From NCBI GenBank assembly GCA_006226555.1, contig SBGS01000244.1:1-6333 (forward strand): DNA of 6,333 nt. The letters run 5' to 3'. Both the position numbers and the translations under genes were made by a program. Below are positions 1 to 6,333 of this stretch, in pieces (the first letter of the stretch is position 1; the number at the start of each line of letters is the position of its first letter). A model generated the notes under the pieces. The model saw nothing but the letters and a program-made list of their open reading frames with translations. It made no database searches and was not told where the DNA came from. This DNA comes from Bacteroidota bacterium. Lineage in GTDB: Bacteria; Bacteroidota; Bacteroidia; Flavobacteriales_D; Crocinitomicaceae.

Positions 1-792
1 CAAGCAAATCCTGTGACACTTCAAGGTGACCGACTAGAATCATTCTACAGCGATGTCAGTGGACAATACTATGGAATTTATATGCAGGAAGCCCTTCCTA
101 GTGTGATCGATTATGCAATCATTAAAAATGGAACAAGCGGCATTCATCTTTTTTCAGATGATCCTGCTAACACCGGTTATACTTTACAGCTAAGCAATAC
201 GATCATTTCGAACTGCGCTCGATACGGCGTATTCATTTATTCAGGAGCAAAGGTTAAAGCAGAAAATTGCATAATTGAAAAGAATGGTACACATGCATTG
301 ATCGTGCTCGAAGGTGGTGATTTCAATTTCAACCATTGCGATCTACTTGGATATGGAAATGGTCAGGACGTGGCAGCGGCAGTTGGTATCAGCAATTATT
401 ATGTTGACCAGGCAAATGGTGTTACGAACGTAGGTTCAATCAATGAAGGAACGATCACAAATTCTGTTATCCACGGCTATCAGGACTTTGAGCTCGCAAT
501 AGATACGATCTCCGACATAGCGATCACTTTGAATTTTAATTTCAGTAATAATCTCATTAAAAGCAGTACAATTTTCACTGGGAGTCAATACACCAATAAT
601 ATTTGGAATGGCGACCCTGTCTTTTACAGTATTGAGAACAGTGATTATCGCATCTATTCGATGTCGGCCTTACGCAATGGTGCGGATTGCAACTATCCGG
701 TTACGAACCCTTCGACTATGAACACCGATATTGTAGGAACACCGCGTGAAAGCTGTCCGGGAACACCTGATATTGGAGCGTACGAATATTAA
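1..792 (+). CDS. Right-handed beta-helix protein with C-terminal DIGAYEY motif (5' partial)
   Basis: This is the C-terminal 263 residues of a larger protein; the frame is open through base 1. A GTG at position 13 is internal, because the preceding codons read QANP and continue naturally into VTLQGDR. Residues about 35-57 and 64-123 show the short hydrophobic/Asn-rich coils of a right-handed parallel beta-helix (for example IIKNGTSGIHLF, TIISNCARYGVFIYSGAK, CIIEKNG), with a further coil near 150-159. Residues about 203-229 resemble the conserved tail element 'DPxF...DYRL...SPAI...G' and the protein ends in DIGAYEY (257-263), as in 'choice-of-anchor Q' beta-helix proteins of Bacteroidota. The family is usually exported or lipid-anchored; the signal peptide would be outside the window. 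There is no type IX secretion tail after the motif. Cys residues at about 229 and 252 could form a disulfide. Substrate and role are unknown; a polysaccharide-binding or lyase-like fold is only an analogy. Confidence 0.85.
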   Translation, partial: QANPVTLQGDRLESFYSDVSGQYYGIYMQEALPSVIDYAIIKNGTSGIHLFSDDPANTGYTLQLSNTIISNCARYGVFIYSGAKVKAENCIIEKNGTHALIVLEGGDFNFNHCDLLGYGNGQDVAAAVGISNYYVDQANGVTNVGSINEGTITNSVIHGYQDFELAIDTISDIAITLNFNFSNNLIKSSTIFTGSQYTNNIWNGDPVFYSIENSDYRIYSMSALRNGADCNYPVTNPSTMNTDIVGTPRESCPGTPDIGAYEY

Positions 793-818
793 AAAAGCCC
801 CTCTTTCGAAGGGCTTCT
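793..818. terminator. Bidirectional terminator between convergent genes
   Basis: A 6-bp inverted repeat, AAGCCC (795-800) and GGGCTT (811-816), encloses a 10-base loop. It begins right after the stop of the beta-helix gene and lies 24 bases past the stop of the convergent glutamine synthetase gene. Read on the minus strand the stem is followed by an unbroken run of T, so it is a good intrinsic terminator for glnN. On the plus strand the trailing sequence is TTCTTTCTAG, a weaker T tract. Confidence 0.75.
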
Positions 819-840
819 TTCTAGTTTGATAACAGTTTGA

Positions 841-3027
841 TTAACGCGTGAATAACATTTCACGGAATTTTGGTAAACGCCATTCTTCATCATCGATCAA
901 AAGTTCCAGCTTATCTGCGTGGTAACGGATCTGATCAAAGAATACTTTCACTGTATCGCAGTATGCCAGCGCCTTCTCCTCCATGTCCTCGATTTTGTTC
1001 GCAGCCTTGCGAGCTACCAGCATTTCATCGCTCAACGATTTCATTTTATTTAAGTGCTCAGAAACACGTGTCAATAGTTCCACTTGTCCTGCCGCAGCAT
1101 CTTTTCCTGCTTTTGCACCCAAAACATCCATTAAACCTTTGATATTTTCGATCAATTTATTCTGGTAGTTCACTGCTGCAGGTATAATGAAGTTTTGTAC
1201 CATCTCACCTATCACACGCGCTTCGATCTGAATTTTGTATACATAGTTTTCGAATTCGATCTCCTGACGTGCTTCGAGCTCACGTGGAGTCAACACATTC
1301 ATTTCATCAAACAACTTGATAAAGTTTTTGTTTGACCATACTTTCAATGCACGTGGTGTATCCTTTAAGTTCGAAAGACCACGTTTTTCCGCTTCCTTCA
1401 CCCACTCATCACCATATCCATTCCCTTCAAAACGGATCTTTTTGGACTCCTTGATCAATTTTTGAAGTTCTTTTAAGATCGCTTCATCTTTGCTGTCTCC
1501 CTTAGCGATACGTGCATCTACCGAAACTTTAAATAAGTTCAATTGTTTTGCCATGATCGTGTTCAATACGATCATCGCTGAAGAACAGTTAGCAGAAGAT
1601 CCAACCGCACGGAATTCAAATTTATTTCCCGTAAAAGCAAACGGTGAAGTACGGTTACGATCTGTATTATCAAGCAAGATCTGAGGAATCTTACCAATAT
1701 TCAATTTTAATTCAGTCTTATCTTCAGGCGTCATTTTTCCAGCCTTCACGTTCTTCTCAATACTATCCAATAACTGTGTCAGCTGAGAACCGATGAATGT
1801 TGAAATGATTGCCGGTGGCGCTTCATTTGCTCCCAGACGGTGATCGTTTCCTGCTCCTGCGATCGCTGCACGCAAAAGATCTGCATTATCGTGGATCGCT
1901 TTGATCGTGTTCACAAAGAACGTAAGGAACTGAAGATTCGATTTTGGATTCTTACCCGGTGCCAACAAGTTCACTCCCGTATTCGTACTTAACGACCAGT
2001 TGTTGTGTTTACCAGAACCGTTTACTCCGGCAAATGGTTTCTCATGGAGCAATACGCGGAAATCATGCTTACGAGCGATCTTCTCCAACAAGTCCATTAG
2101 CAACAGGTTGTGATCATTTGCAAGGTTGCACTCTTCAAATATTGGTGCACACTCGAACTGGTTCGGAGCTACCTCATTGTGACGTGTTGTCACTGGAATT
2201 CCCAAACGAATAGATTCTGTCTCGAACTCACGCATGAATGCAGTTACACGCTCCGGAATAGACCCGAAGTAATGATCATCTAACTGCTGTCCTTTCGCAG
2301 ACGCGTGACCGAACAATGCGCGACCTGTCATCATAAGATCAGGACGTGCATTATACAAAGCTTTATCAACCAAGAAATATTCCTGCTCCCAACCAAGGGT
2401 TGCAGAAACTTTTGTTACATTCTTGTCAAAGTACTGACATACAGCAACAGCTGCTTGATCTACAGCGTGCAATGCTTTCAATAATGGCATTTTATAATCC
2501 AACGCTTCACCCGTATATGAAATGAAGATCGTAGGAATACAAAGTGTTTTACCTATAACGAACGCCGGTGAAGAAGGATCCCATGCAGTATATCCTCGTG
2601 CTTCAAAGGTATTACGGATACCTCCGTTCGGGAATGAAGATGCATCTGGTTCTTGTTGCACTAGCAATTCACCATCAAAGCGCTCGATTGCTCTACCCGG
2701 AGCTACCGGCTTAAAGAATGCATCGTGCTTCTCAGCAGTTGCTCCAGTCAACGGCTGGAACCAGTGCGTGTAGTGAGTAGCACCTTTCGTAATTGCCCAA
2801 TCTTTCATGGCAGAAGCCACCTGATCTGCCACAGAACGATCCAAACGATCTCCGTTGTCGATCACTTTTAACATTGATTTAAACGCATCACTTGGTAGGT
2901 ATTCACGCATTACATCAATGTGGAATACGTTTTCACCGTAGATCTCAGAGATCTTACCGTCGAATTGAATTGGTTTTGGAGTTCTGTGAAGCACATCGTA
3001 ATATGCTTGCATTCTTTGATTAGCCAT
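841..3027 (-). CDS. glnN: Glutamine synthetase type III (GSIII)
   Basis: Catalyses ATP-dependent synthesis of glutamine from glutamate and ammonium in the cytoplasm; GSIII enzymes form large dodecamers. Starting at ATG 3027 gives 728 residues (MANQRMQAYYDVLHRT...), matching the usual GSIII length of about 730. The order is an N-terminal GSIII domain with PLTGATAEKHDAF (92-104), the catalytic core with GWEQEYFLVD (212-221), HNEVAPNQFE (283-292), NGSGKHNNWS (336-345), ANEAPPA (400-406) and NRTSPFAFTGNKFEFR (458-473), then the GSIII-specific helical C-terminal region ending WRLPKFREMLF. The Glu residues in the first two motifs and the GSGKHNN/NRTSPFAF loops correspond to metal, glutamate and ATP contacts in the superfamily. 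The frame can be extended 13 codons to a TTG at 3066, but that stretch contains the promoter -7 element, so ATG 3027 is preferred. It is monocistronic, with its own promoter and terminator. No GlnK/amtB neighbour is visible. Nothing is missing or broken. Confidence 0.97.
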   Translation of the reverse strand: MANQRMQAYYDVLHRTPKPIQFDGKISEIYGENVFHIDVMREYLPSDAFKSMLKVIDNGDRLDRSVADQVASAMKDWAITKGATHYTHWFQPLTGATAEKHDAFFKPVAPGRAIERFDGELLVQQEPDASSFPNGGIRNTFEARGYTAWDPSSPAFVIGKTLCIPTIFISYTGEALDYKMPLLKALHAVDQAAVAVCQYFDKNVTKVSATLGWEQEYFLVDKALYNARPDLMMTGRALFGHASAKGQQLDDHYFGSIPERVTAFMREFETESIRLGIPVTTRHNEVAPNQFECAPIFEECNLANDHNLLLMDLLEKIARKHDFRVLLHEKPFAGVNGSGKHNNWSLSTNTGVNLLAPGKNPKSNLQFLTFFVNTIKAIHDNADLLRAAIAGAGNDHRLGANEAPPAIISTFIGSQLTQLLDSIEKNVKAGKMTPEDKTELKLNIGKIPQILLDNTDRNRTSPFAFTGNKFEFRAVGSSANCSSAMIVLNTIMAKQLNLFKVSVDARIAKGDSKDEAILKELQKLIKESKKIRFEGNGYGDEWVKEAEKRGLSNLKDTPRALKVWSNKNFIKLFDEMNVLTPRELEARQEIEFENYVYKIQIEARVIGEMVQNFIIPAAVNYQNKLIENIKGLMDVLGAKAGKDAAAGQVELLTRVSEHLNKMKSLSDEMLVARKAANKIEDMEEKALAYCDTVKVFFDQIRYHADKLELLIDDEEWRLPKFREMLFTR

Positions 3028-3048
3028 GACGAAAAATTGAATTTTCGG

Positions 3049-3056
3049 CAAAGTTA
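3049..3056 (-). promoter_or_regulatory. Bacteroidota-type -7 promoter element of glnN
   Basis: On the minus strand these bases read TAACTTTG, an exact match to the TAnnTTTG -7 consensus of the Bacteroidota housekeeping sigma factor. It ends 21 bases before ATG 3027, implying a short leader of roughly 15 bases. I could not find a convincing TTG -33 element at the expected distance; only a weak CTG about 20 bases upstream is seen. The call rests on the -7 match and position. Confidence 0.55.
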
Positions 3057-3103
3057 TGTTATCCAAAATGAATTTCAGATAAAAAAAGTATTAATTTTTC
3101 AAC

Positions 3104-3127
3104 ATACCCCCATTTTAAAGAAGGGGT
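3104..3127. repeat. C4/G4 hairpin repeat, copy 1
   Basis: ACCCC (3106-3110) pairs with GGGGT (3123-3127) around an AT-rich loop containing TTTAAAG (3114-3120). It shares the framework ATACCCCC...TTTAAAG...GGGG with copy 2, exactly 52 bases away measured from ATACCCCC. No T tract follows immediately on either strand, so a simple terminator role is not obvious. It resembles the C-rich/G-rich palindromic intergenic repeats I recall from Bacteroidota genomes. Confidence 0.5.
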
Positions 3128-3131
3128 TAGT

Positions 3132-3178
3132 CAAAAAAAATATAATTTATTGCAAATACCCCCTACAATTTAAAGGGG
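3132..3178 (-). terminator. Possible terminator after the M16 gene (hairpin repeat, copy 2)
   Basis: CCCCT (3160-3164) pairs with AGGGG (3174-3178) around a 9-base loop, starting 13 bases beyond the M16 stop codon. On the minus strand a run of eight T follows at 3133-3140, but about 20 bases past the stem, so it is not a textbook intrinsic terminator. Its position at the end of the three-gene operon is the main support. The ATACCCCC...TTTAAAG...GGGG core duplicates the copy at 3104-3127. Confidence 0.4.
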
Positions 3179-3191
3179 CATAAACTTAATT

Positions 3192-4433
3192 TCACCTTAA
3201 ATTATAGATCAATGAAGAAATTTTAGTCTGATCGAAGACTTCTTGCGCCAATCCTTTGATCTCCTTACCGTTTATTGCGTCAATCTGTTTGTAGATCATT
3301 CCTATACCATCTATTCGATCGTGGAACAATAAATTCTTGGCAGCATAAAACATTAATTCCTGGTTGCTATCCAGTGACAACGAAACGTGTCCTTTTAATT
3401 GTTCCTTTGCTTGTTCAAGATCGACATCGGACATTCCGTTAACAGCAAGATCATTTAATTCACCAAGTATGAGTTCGTGCGTCTTGTTGATATATTTTTC
3501 ATCTGTACCCGCGTAGATCGTCCAGAACCCGGTTTCATGATAAGGTGTGTAATTTGCTTCTATATTATAAGCGTAACCATGTTTCTCTCGTATCAACATC
3601 ACTAAACGTGCATTCATCGCAGGCCCGCCGAGATAATTCATAAGCAATGTCATTGCTCTCCTATCTGAAGCAGTTTTAACAGGTGCCATTCCTCCCAGCA
3701 AAACATGAGCTTGATAATTGGCTTTCGGCTGCTTGACATGGAAGGACTTAATATCTCTATTCTTATACGATTGAAAATCACTTCCTTTTTGGGAAGTTCT
3801 CATCGATCCAAAATGTAATTCTAAAAGCTCCTGTAATTCTTCTTGCTTGAAATTCCCAACCACGGAGATCACTGCATTGTCTGCTGTAAATAATTCCTGC
3901 ACAAATTTCAGTGTATCCTCTCTGCTTAATCCGTCCAGTGACTTTTTCGTGCCGAGTATATTATATCCCAGTGGATGATCTTTATACAGTAAACCTTCGA
4001 AATCATCAAATATGCGCTCTGATGGAGAATCGAGATAAGAGTTGATCTCATCCTTGATCACTTCTTTCTCCTTTTTGATCTCTTTCTCAGGAAAAGTCGG
4101 ATATTGTACGATATCACCCAAAAGACCTGCCGCGATCGGTAAATGCACTTTTCGAAAAGAAGCGTGAATACACAGCTCTTCCTTGTTTGTATAGGCATTC
4201 AACTCTCCTCCAACAGAATCCAATTCTGTCAGAATGGCAATGGAATCTCTGCTTGTGGTACCTTTAAATATGGTGTGTTCTACAAAATGCGCCAAACCCT
4301 CGGTTCGCTCATCCTCATATCGCGATCCTGCCTTGAACATGATGGCCATGTGTGCGACAAACACATCACGTCGCTGGTAAACGACGCGGAGTCCGTTGGA
4401 TAAATTAAAGATCTCGGGATCTATTTCAAACAT
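3192..4433 (-). CDS. M16 family zinc metallopeptidase (processing-protease-like)
   Basis: A 413-residue single-unit M16B-type peptidase with two homologous halves. The inverted zinc motif HxxEH is intact as HFVEH (H49, E52 catalytic base, H53). E129 in EVIKDE lies 76 residues after H53, the expected third zinc ligand, and E122 matches the conserved upstream Glu. GGELNAYTNKEE (75-86) is the typical M16 strand after the active site. In the C-terminal half, IREKHGYAYN carries the R282/Y289 pair that helps bind substrate in this family, so one chain has both halves of the site. No signal peptide or membrane segment is seen, so it is probably cytoplasmic. Family members cleave short peptides or presequence-like segments; the substrate here is unknown. 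The ATG lies 3 bases after the pdxH stop (TAATAGATG), implying translational coupling. It is the last gene of the operon, and no catalytically dead M16 partner is adjacent. Confidence 0.93.
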   Translation of the reverse strand: MFEIDPEIFNLSNGLRVVYQRRDVFVAHMAIMFKAGSRYEDERTEGLAHFVEHTIFKGTTSRDSIAILTELDSVGGELNAYTNKEELCIHASFRKVHLPIAAGLLGDIVQYPTFPEKEIKKEKEVIKDEINSYLDSPSERIFDDFEGLLYKDHPLGYNILGTKKSLDGLSREDTLKFVQELFTADNAVISVVGNFKQEELQELLELHFGSMRTSQKGSDFQSYKNRDIKSFHVKQPKANYQAHVLLGGMAPVKTASDRRAMTLLMNYLGGPAMNARLVMLIREKHGYAYNIEANYTPYHETGFWTIYAGTDEKYINKTHELILGELNDLAVNGMSDVDLEQAKEQLKGHVSLSLDSNQELMFYAAKNLLFHDRIDGIGMIYKQIDAINGKEIKGLAQEVFDQTKISSLIYNLR

Positions 4434-4436
4434 CTA

Positions 4437-5090
4437 TTATGGGTTGATTCGGGTGATCTTCCAGTCCTCCCCTTCTAATTCAAATACGATACGGTCATGT
4501 AAACGAGATGGTCTACCCTGCCAGAATTCATAACGTGTAGGTTTGACTTGATATCCTCCCCAATAATCAGGACGAGGAATCTCTTCACCAAAAGCAGCAT
4601 CCAGCTCCTTTACTTTATTTTCAAGATCTTCTCTACTTGGCAGTGGTGCACTTTGTTCTGAAGCAATAGCTCCCAGCTTACTGTATCTTGGTCTCGATGC
4701 AAAATAGCGATCACTGTGTTCGCTCGCCAATTTGGTGCAAATTCCTTCAATTCTGATCTGACGAGACGTCTTTGGGTAAAAGAACAACATTGCAACGTTA
4801 CCGTTAGCTTCAATATCCCTACCCTTTTTACTGTTGTAGTTCGTATAAAACACCAGTTGTTCGTCAATAATATCCTTCAAATAAAGGATCCTTCCACTAG
4901 GCTTTCCTTCGGCACTTACTGTCGAAAGTACAAATGCATTTGCTTCCAGCTCTTCGTGTTCAACTGCTTCCGCTAACCAGCTATCCAACAACTTCGAAGG
5001 ATCAGAGCCCTCAAATCCTTCCAGGTGACCATGTTCAAATTCGTGGTGGCCAGCACGGAATTCATTGATCACATCACGAATATCCTTCAT
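4437..5090 (-). CDS. pdxH: Pyridoxamine/pyridoxine 5'-phosphate oxidase
   Basis: FMN-dependent oxidase that converts pyridoxine or pyridoxamine 5'-phosphate to pyridoxal 5'-phosphate, the last step of the DXP-dependent vitamin B6 route and of salvage; it acts as a cytoplasmic homodimer. At 217 residues it is almost the same length as the E. coli enzyme, and key positions fall at nearly the same numbers. FMN contacts are GRILYLKD (R67, K72), YTN (82-84), SKKG (K88, K89), RQ (110-111), EQS (145-147), W190 and R200. Substrate contacts are K72, Y129, R133, S137 and RLH (196-198). YWGGYQVKP (176-184) and EFWQGRPSRLHDR (188-200) are the family C-terminal signature, ending in ITRINP. The His/Glu-rich segment at residues 15-27 is probably the flexible N-terminal lid. 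The ATG follows the DUF4494 stop by 6 bases. No defect is seen. Confidence 0.96.
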   Translation of the reverse strand: MKDIRDVINEFRAGHHEFEHGHLEGFEGSDPSKLLDSWLAEAVEHEELEANAFVLSTVSAEGKPSGRILYLKDIIDEQLVFYTNYNSKKGRDIEANGNVAMLFFYPKTSRQIRIEGICTKLASEHSDRYFASRPRYSKLGAIASEQSAPLPSREDLENKVKELDAAFGEEIPRPDYWGGYQVKPTRYEFWQGRPSRLHDRIVFELEGEDWKITRINP

Positions 5091-5096
5091 GGTTAT

Positions 5097-5690
5097 TTAG
5101 TTTTCGTTTTCGTCGAACTCGTCCTCGATCTCTGCTTCAAATTCCTCTTCTCCCAGATCATCTTCATCTTCAGTGTCGGATCCAGAAGCACTGTAAACCA
5201 CCTTCCCGGCATTTGGCAGATCTTCCTCTTCTATTGGTCTGCGAGAGATCTCACGATCCAGTTCTTCATTATACGGGAAAATGTCAACGATTGGTGAAGC
5301 TACAATGGATGGAATTTCGAAATCAACCATCAATGACTTCAGGCTTTCCTGAATACGTTCATAAGCCTCCTTCACATTGCTCGCAGAAACAAGGAAATTC
5401 TGCGTCACCTTTTTACCTTTCTCGGAGTCAGCATCGAAATTCTCATAACGGACACGACATTTGTACCAAATATCTGCGTCGTCGTATGCGAAAATATCGT
5501 TCAGCTCAGTTCTTGAAATACCAACAACATTGAACTCTCCGCGAATCACGGAACCCAACTCTTCATATATTCTCGCTTCAGCATCCGTAAAGGTCATAGC
5601 GGCTAAAAGATAAGGTTCTGACACTCTTTTGAGCGCACCATTATCCATTTGCTTCGTGTACTTTACTTTGACTGTAAACCAATTATTCAT
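5097..5690 (-). CDS. DUF4494 family protein with acidic C-terminal tail
   Basis: A 197-residue protein whose N-terminus (WFTVKVKYTKQMDNG...KRVSEPYLLAAMTFTDAEARI) matches my memory of DUF4494, a family of unknown function from Bacteroidota. The body (1 to about 140) looks like two related halves: WFTVKVKY (4-11) aligns with WYKCRVRY (75-82), and FTDAEARIYEELGS (34-47) with VKEAYERIQESLKS (106-119). Each half predicts as beta strands followed by a helix. Residues 171-197 are strongly acidic, with 17 Asp/Glu among 27 residues, and probably disordered. No signal peptide or membrane segment is present, so it should be cytoplasmic. It is the first gene of the operon with pdxH and the M16 peptidase and has a good promoter. 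The ATG at 5690 is chosen because it lies just downstream of that promoter and begins the conserved WF motif. No function can be assigned; the acidic tail would suit protein interaction, but this is a guess. Confidence 0.88.
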   Translation of the reverse strand: MNNWFTVKVKYTKQMDNGALKRVSEPYLLAAMTFTDAEARIYEELGSVIRGEFNVVGISRTELNDIFAYDDADIWYKCRVRYENFDADSEKGKKVTQNFLVSASNVKEAYERIQESLKSLMVDFEIPSIVASPIVDIFPYNEELDREISRRPIEEEDLPNAGKVVYSASGSDTEDEDDLGEEEFEAEIEDEFDENEN

Positions 5691-5708
5691 CTCTACTTAT
5701 TTTAGAAG

Positions 5709-5738
5709 CAAAGATAATGACCGATGCTGCTAATTCAA
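5709..5738 (-). promoter_or_regulatory. Promoter of the DUF4494-pdxH-M16 operon
   Basis: The minus strand carries TTG (5738-5736), 19 bases, then TATCTTTG (5716-5709), a full match to the Bacteroidota -33/-7 arrangement (TTG, 19-21 bases, TAnnTTTG). It ends 18 bases before the DUF4494 ATG, giving a very short leader. It lies within the 70-base gap after the upstream same-strand gene, so the operon has its own start even if read-through occurs. Confidence 0.75.
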
Positions 5739-5760
5739 GAGAATGTTAATAAGTATTCGC

Positions 5761-6333
5761 TTATTGTGTGTATGCTTTACCCTTGATGTAATAAATATAG
5801 GATCTATTGAAGAGCTCGACTAAAACGCCATTTCCGTGAATGGAGAATTTAGCATCCTGAGCATTCGTAAGATCTTTCATCCCTTCATCAGTATAGCAAG
5901 TAATTCCACCCATAAGGTTTCGAAACACGAGTGTTCTGTTCTTGATCTGATATTCTTGTGGTATGTATCGGACCACCTCTATTTTCTTACCGTCCCTATA
6001 CATGTAAAAGGAGTTGTTTTCTCCCCAGACCATCATTGTATCCTTTGTTTCAAAAAAATCAGGTTGAAAATTAGACACCGTCTCGACTTTTCCTTGTTGA
6101 TAGATCTTTAAATTGCCATTCAGATCCGTATACATAACACTCCCTGCACCGGCTTTATAATCCACAACGTGAAACGATTCAAGATCGTAAAGCTGTCCGT
6201 TCTCAAATACAGCAAATGTTCCATTGATCGGATCGTTAAAACAAATGATATCCGTTTCCCCGGAAAATATAATTGGATTGTTCCAGCTATCAATATCGTA
6301 GATCTGTCCACGCCAGAAGATCTTGTAGAAGCT
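5761..6333 (-). CDS. Unrecognised tandem-repeat protein, C-terminal part (5' partial)
   Basis: The visible 190 residues run open to the window edge; a GTG at 6165 is internal, since the frame continues upstream (SFYKIFWRGQIYDIDSW...) in the same style. Almost the whole product is a tandem array of about 35-residue units. Each has a strand pair around a Gly turn: FYKIFWRGQIYDI, FAVFENGQLYDL, LKIYQQGKVETV, FYMYRDGKKIEVV, ITCYTDEGMKDL and the truncated last unit YIYYIKGKAYTQ. A second hydrophobic strand pair closes each unit (SVMYTD, TMMVWGE, TLVFRNL, GVLVELF). The turn Gly residues fall at visible positions 9, 46, 81, 115, 151 and 185, so spacing is 34-37. This suggests an all-beta repeat fold, perhaps a propeller or solenoid. 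The repeats do not fit the WG-repeat consensus. I cannot assign a function or, without the N-terminus, a location. No clear terminator follows the stop; the next gene's promoter begins 22 bases beyond it. Confidence 0.8.
   Translation of the reverse strand, partial: SFYKIFWRGQIYDIDSWNNPIIFSGETDIICFNDPINGTFAVFENGQLYDLESFHVVDYKAGAGSVMYTDLNGNLKIYQQGKVETVSNFQPDFFETKDTMMVWGENNSFYMYRDGKKIEVVRYIPQEYQIKNRTLVFRNLMGGITCYTDEGMKDLTNAQDAKFSIHGNGVLVELFNRSYIYYIKGKAYTQ

Larger units (their letters stand above)
3028..3191. other. AT-rich spacer between M16 peptidase and glnN genes
   Basis: This 164-base non-coding spacer holds the glnN promoter and two C4/G4 hairpins, described separately. No small gene is supported: a plus-strand reading frame running through it begins antisense inside glnN and has no family features. 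Confidence 0.7.

Noticed and set aside
870..2773. Several plus-strand reading frames of 61-90 codons opposite glnN
   Set aside because: They lie antisense inside a gene with full-length family motifs, show no recognisable domains and have no promoter or neighbour support.
3104..3178. CRISPR-like or riboswitch interpretation of the repeated hairpins
   Set aside because: There are only two imperfect copies, no uniform spacer series, and they lie upstream of the glnN promoter, so they cannot be in its leader.
2920..3183. Plus-strand reading frame of 87 codons crossing the glnN 5' end and spacer
   Set aside because: Its first half is antisense to glnN and the rest runs through the promoter and hairpins; composition is that of non-coding AT-rich DNA.
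841..4433. Co-transcription of glnN with the upstream M16-pdxH operon
   Set aside because: A 164-base spacer with a probable terminator and a separate -7 element makes glnN an independent unit, though some read-through cannot be excluded.
4610..5533. Reading frames of 85-106 codons overlapping pdxH and the DUF4494 gene
   Set aside because: All are shadows in other frames of well-supported genes.
6120..6311. Minus-strand reading frame of 63 codons at the right edge
   Set aside because: It overlaps the tandem-repeat gene in another frame; the repeat pattern continues without break in the chosen frame to the window edge.
1..6333. A new defence, mobile or biosynthetic system
   Set aside because: No transposase, integrase, nuclease, toxin-antitoxin pair or reverse transcriptase motif is seen; most genes are recognisable housekeeping or family-level proteins.

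Overview
The window looks like a piece of Bacteroidota chromosome, most likely from the Flavobacteriales side. Four things point there: a type III glutamine synthetase (GSIII), a DUF4494 protein (a family I know from Bacteroidota), a beta-helix protein ending in the DIGAYEY motif, and two promoters with the Bacteroidota TAnnTTTG -7 element instead of a classical -10 box. No clear Shine-Dalgarno sequences are visible, which also fits. The assignment rests on recalled family knowledge, not on a search.

Layout: (1) positions 1-792, plus strand, hold the 3' part of a gene for a secreted-type right-handed beta-helix protein that starts outside the window. (2) A hairpin at about 793-818 separates it from the convergent GSIII gene. 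(3) Positions 841-3027, minus strand, hold GSIII (glnN), with its promoter just upstream at about 3049-3056. (4) Positions 3028-3191 are a 164-base AT-rich spacer carrying two look-alike C4/G4 hairpins. (5) Positions 3192-5690, minus strand, form a compact three-gene operon transcribed DUF4494 -> pdxH -> M16 zinc peptidase, with gaps of 6 and 3 bases and one good promoter at about 5709-5738. (6) Positions 5761-6333, minus strand, hold the 3' part of an unrecognised gene whose visible product is almost entirely a tandem array of about 35-residue repeats; its 5' end lies outside the window.

Functionally, GSIII assimilates ammonium and PdxH makes the cofactor pyridoxal 5'-phosphate. The M16 peptidase and the DUF4494 protein have no assigned cellular role, and their tight linkage to pdxH is conspicuous but unexplained. 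I see no mobile element, CRISPR array, RNA gene or defence system. The two observations most worth following are an apparent internal duplication inside the DUF4494 protein and the regular tandem-repeat architecture of the partial protein at the right edge.
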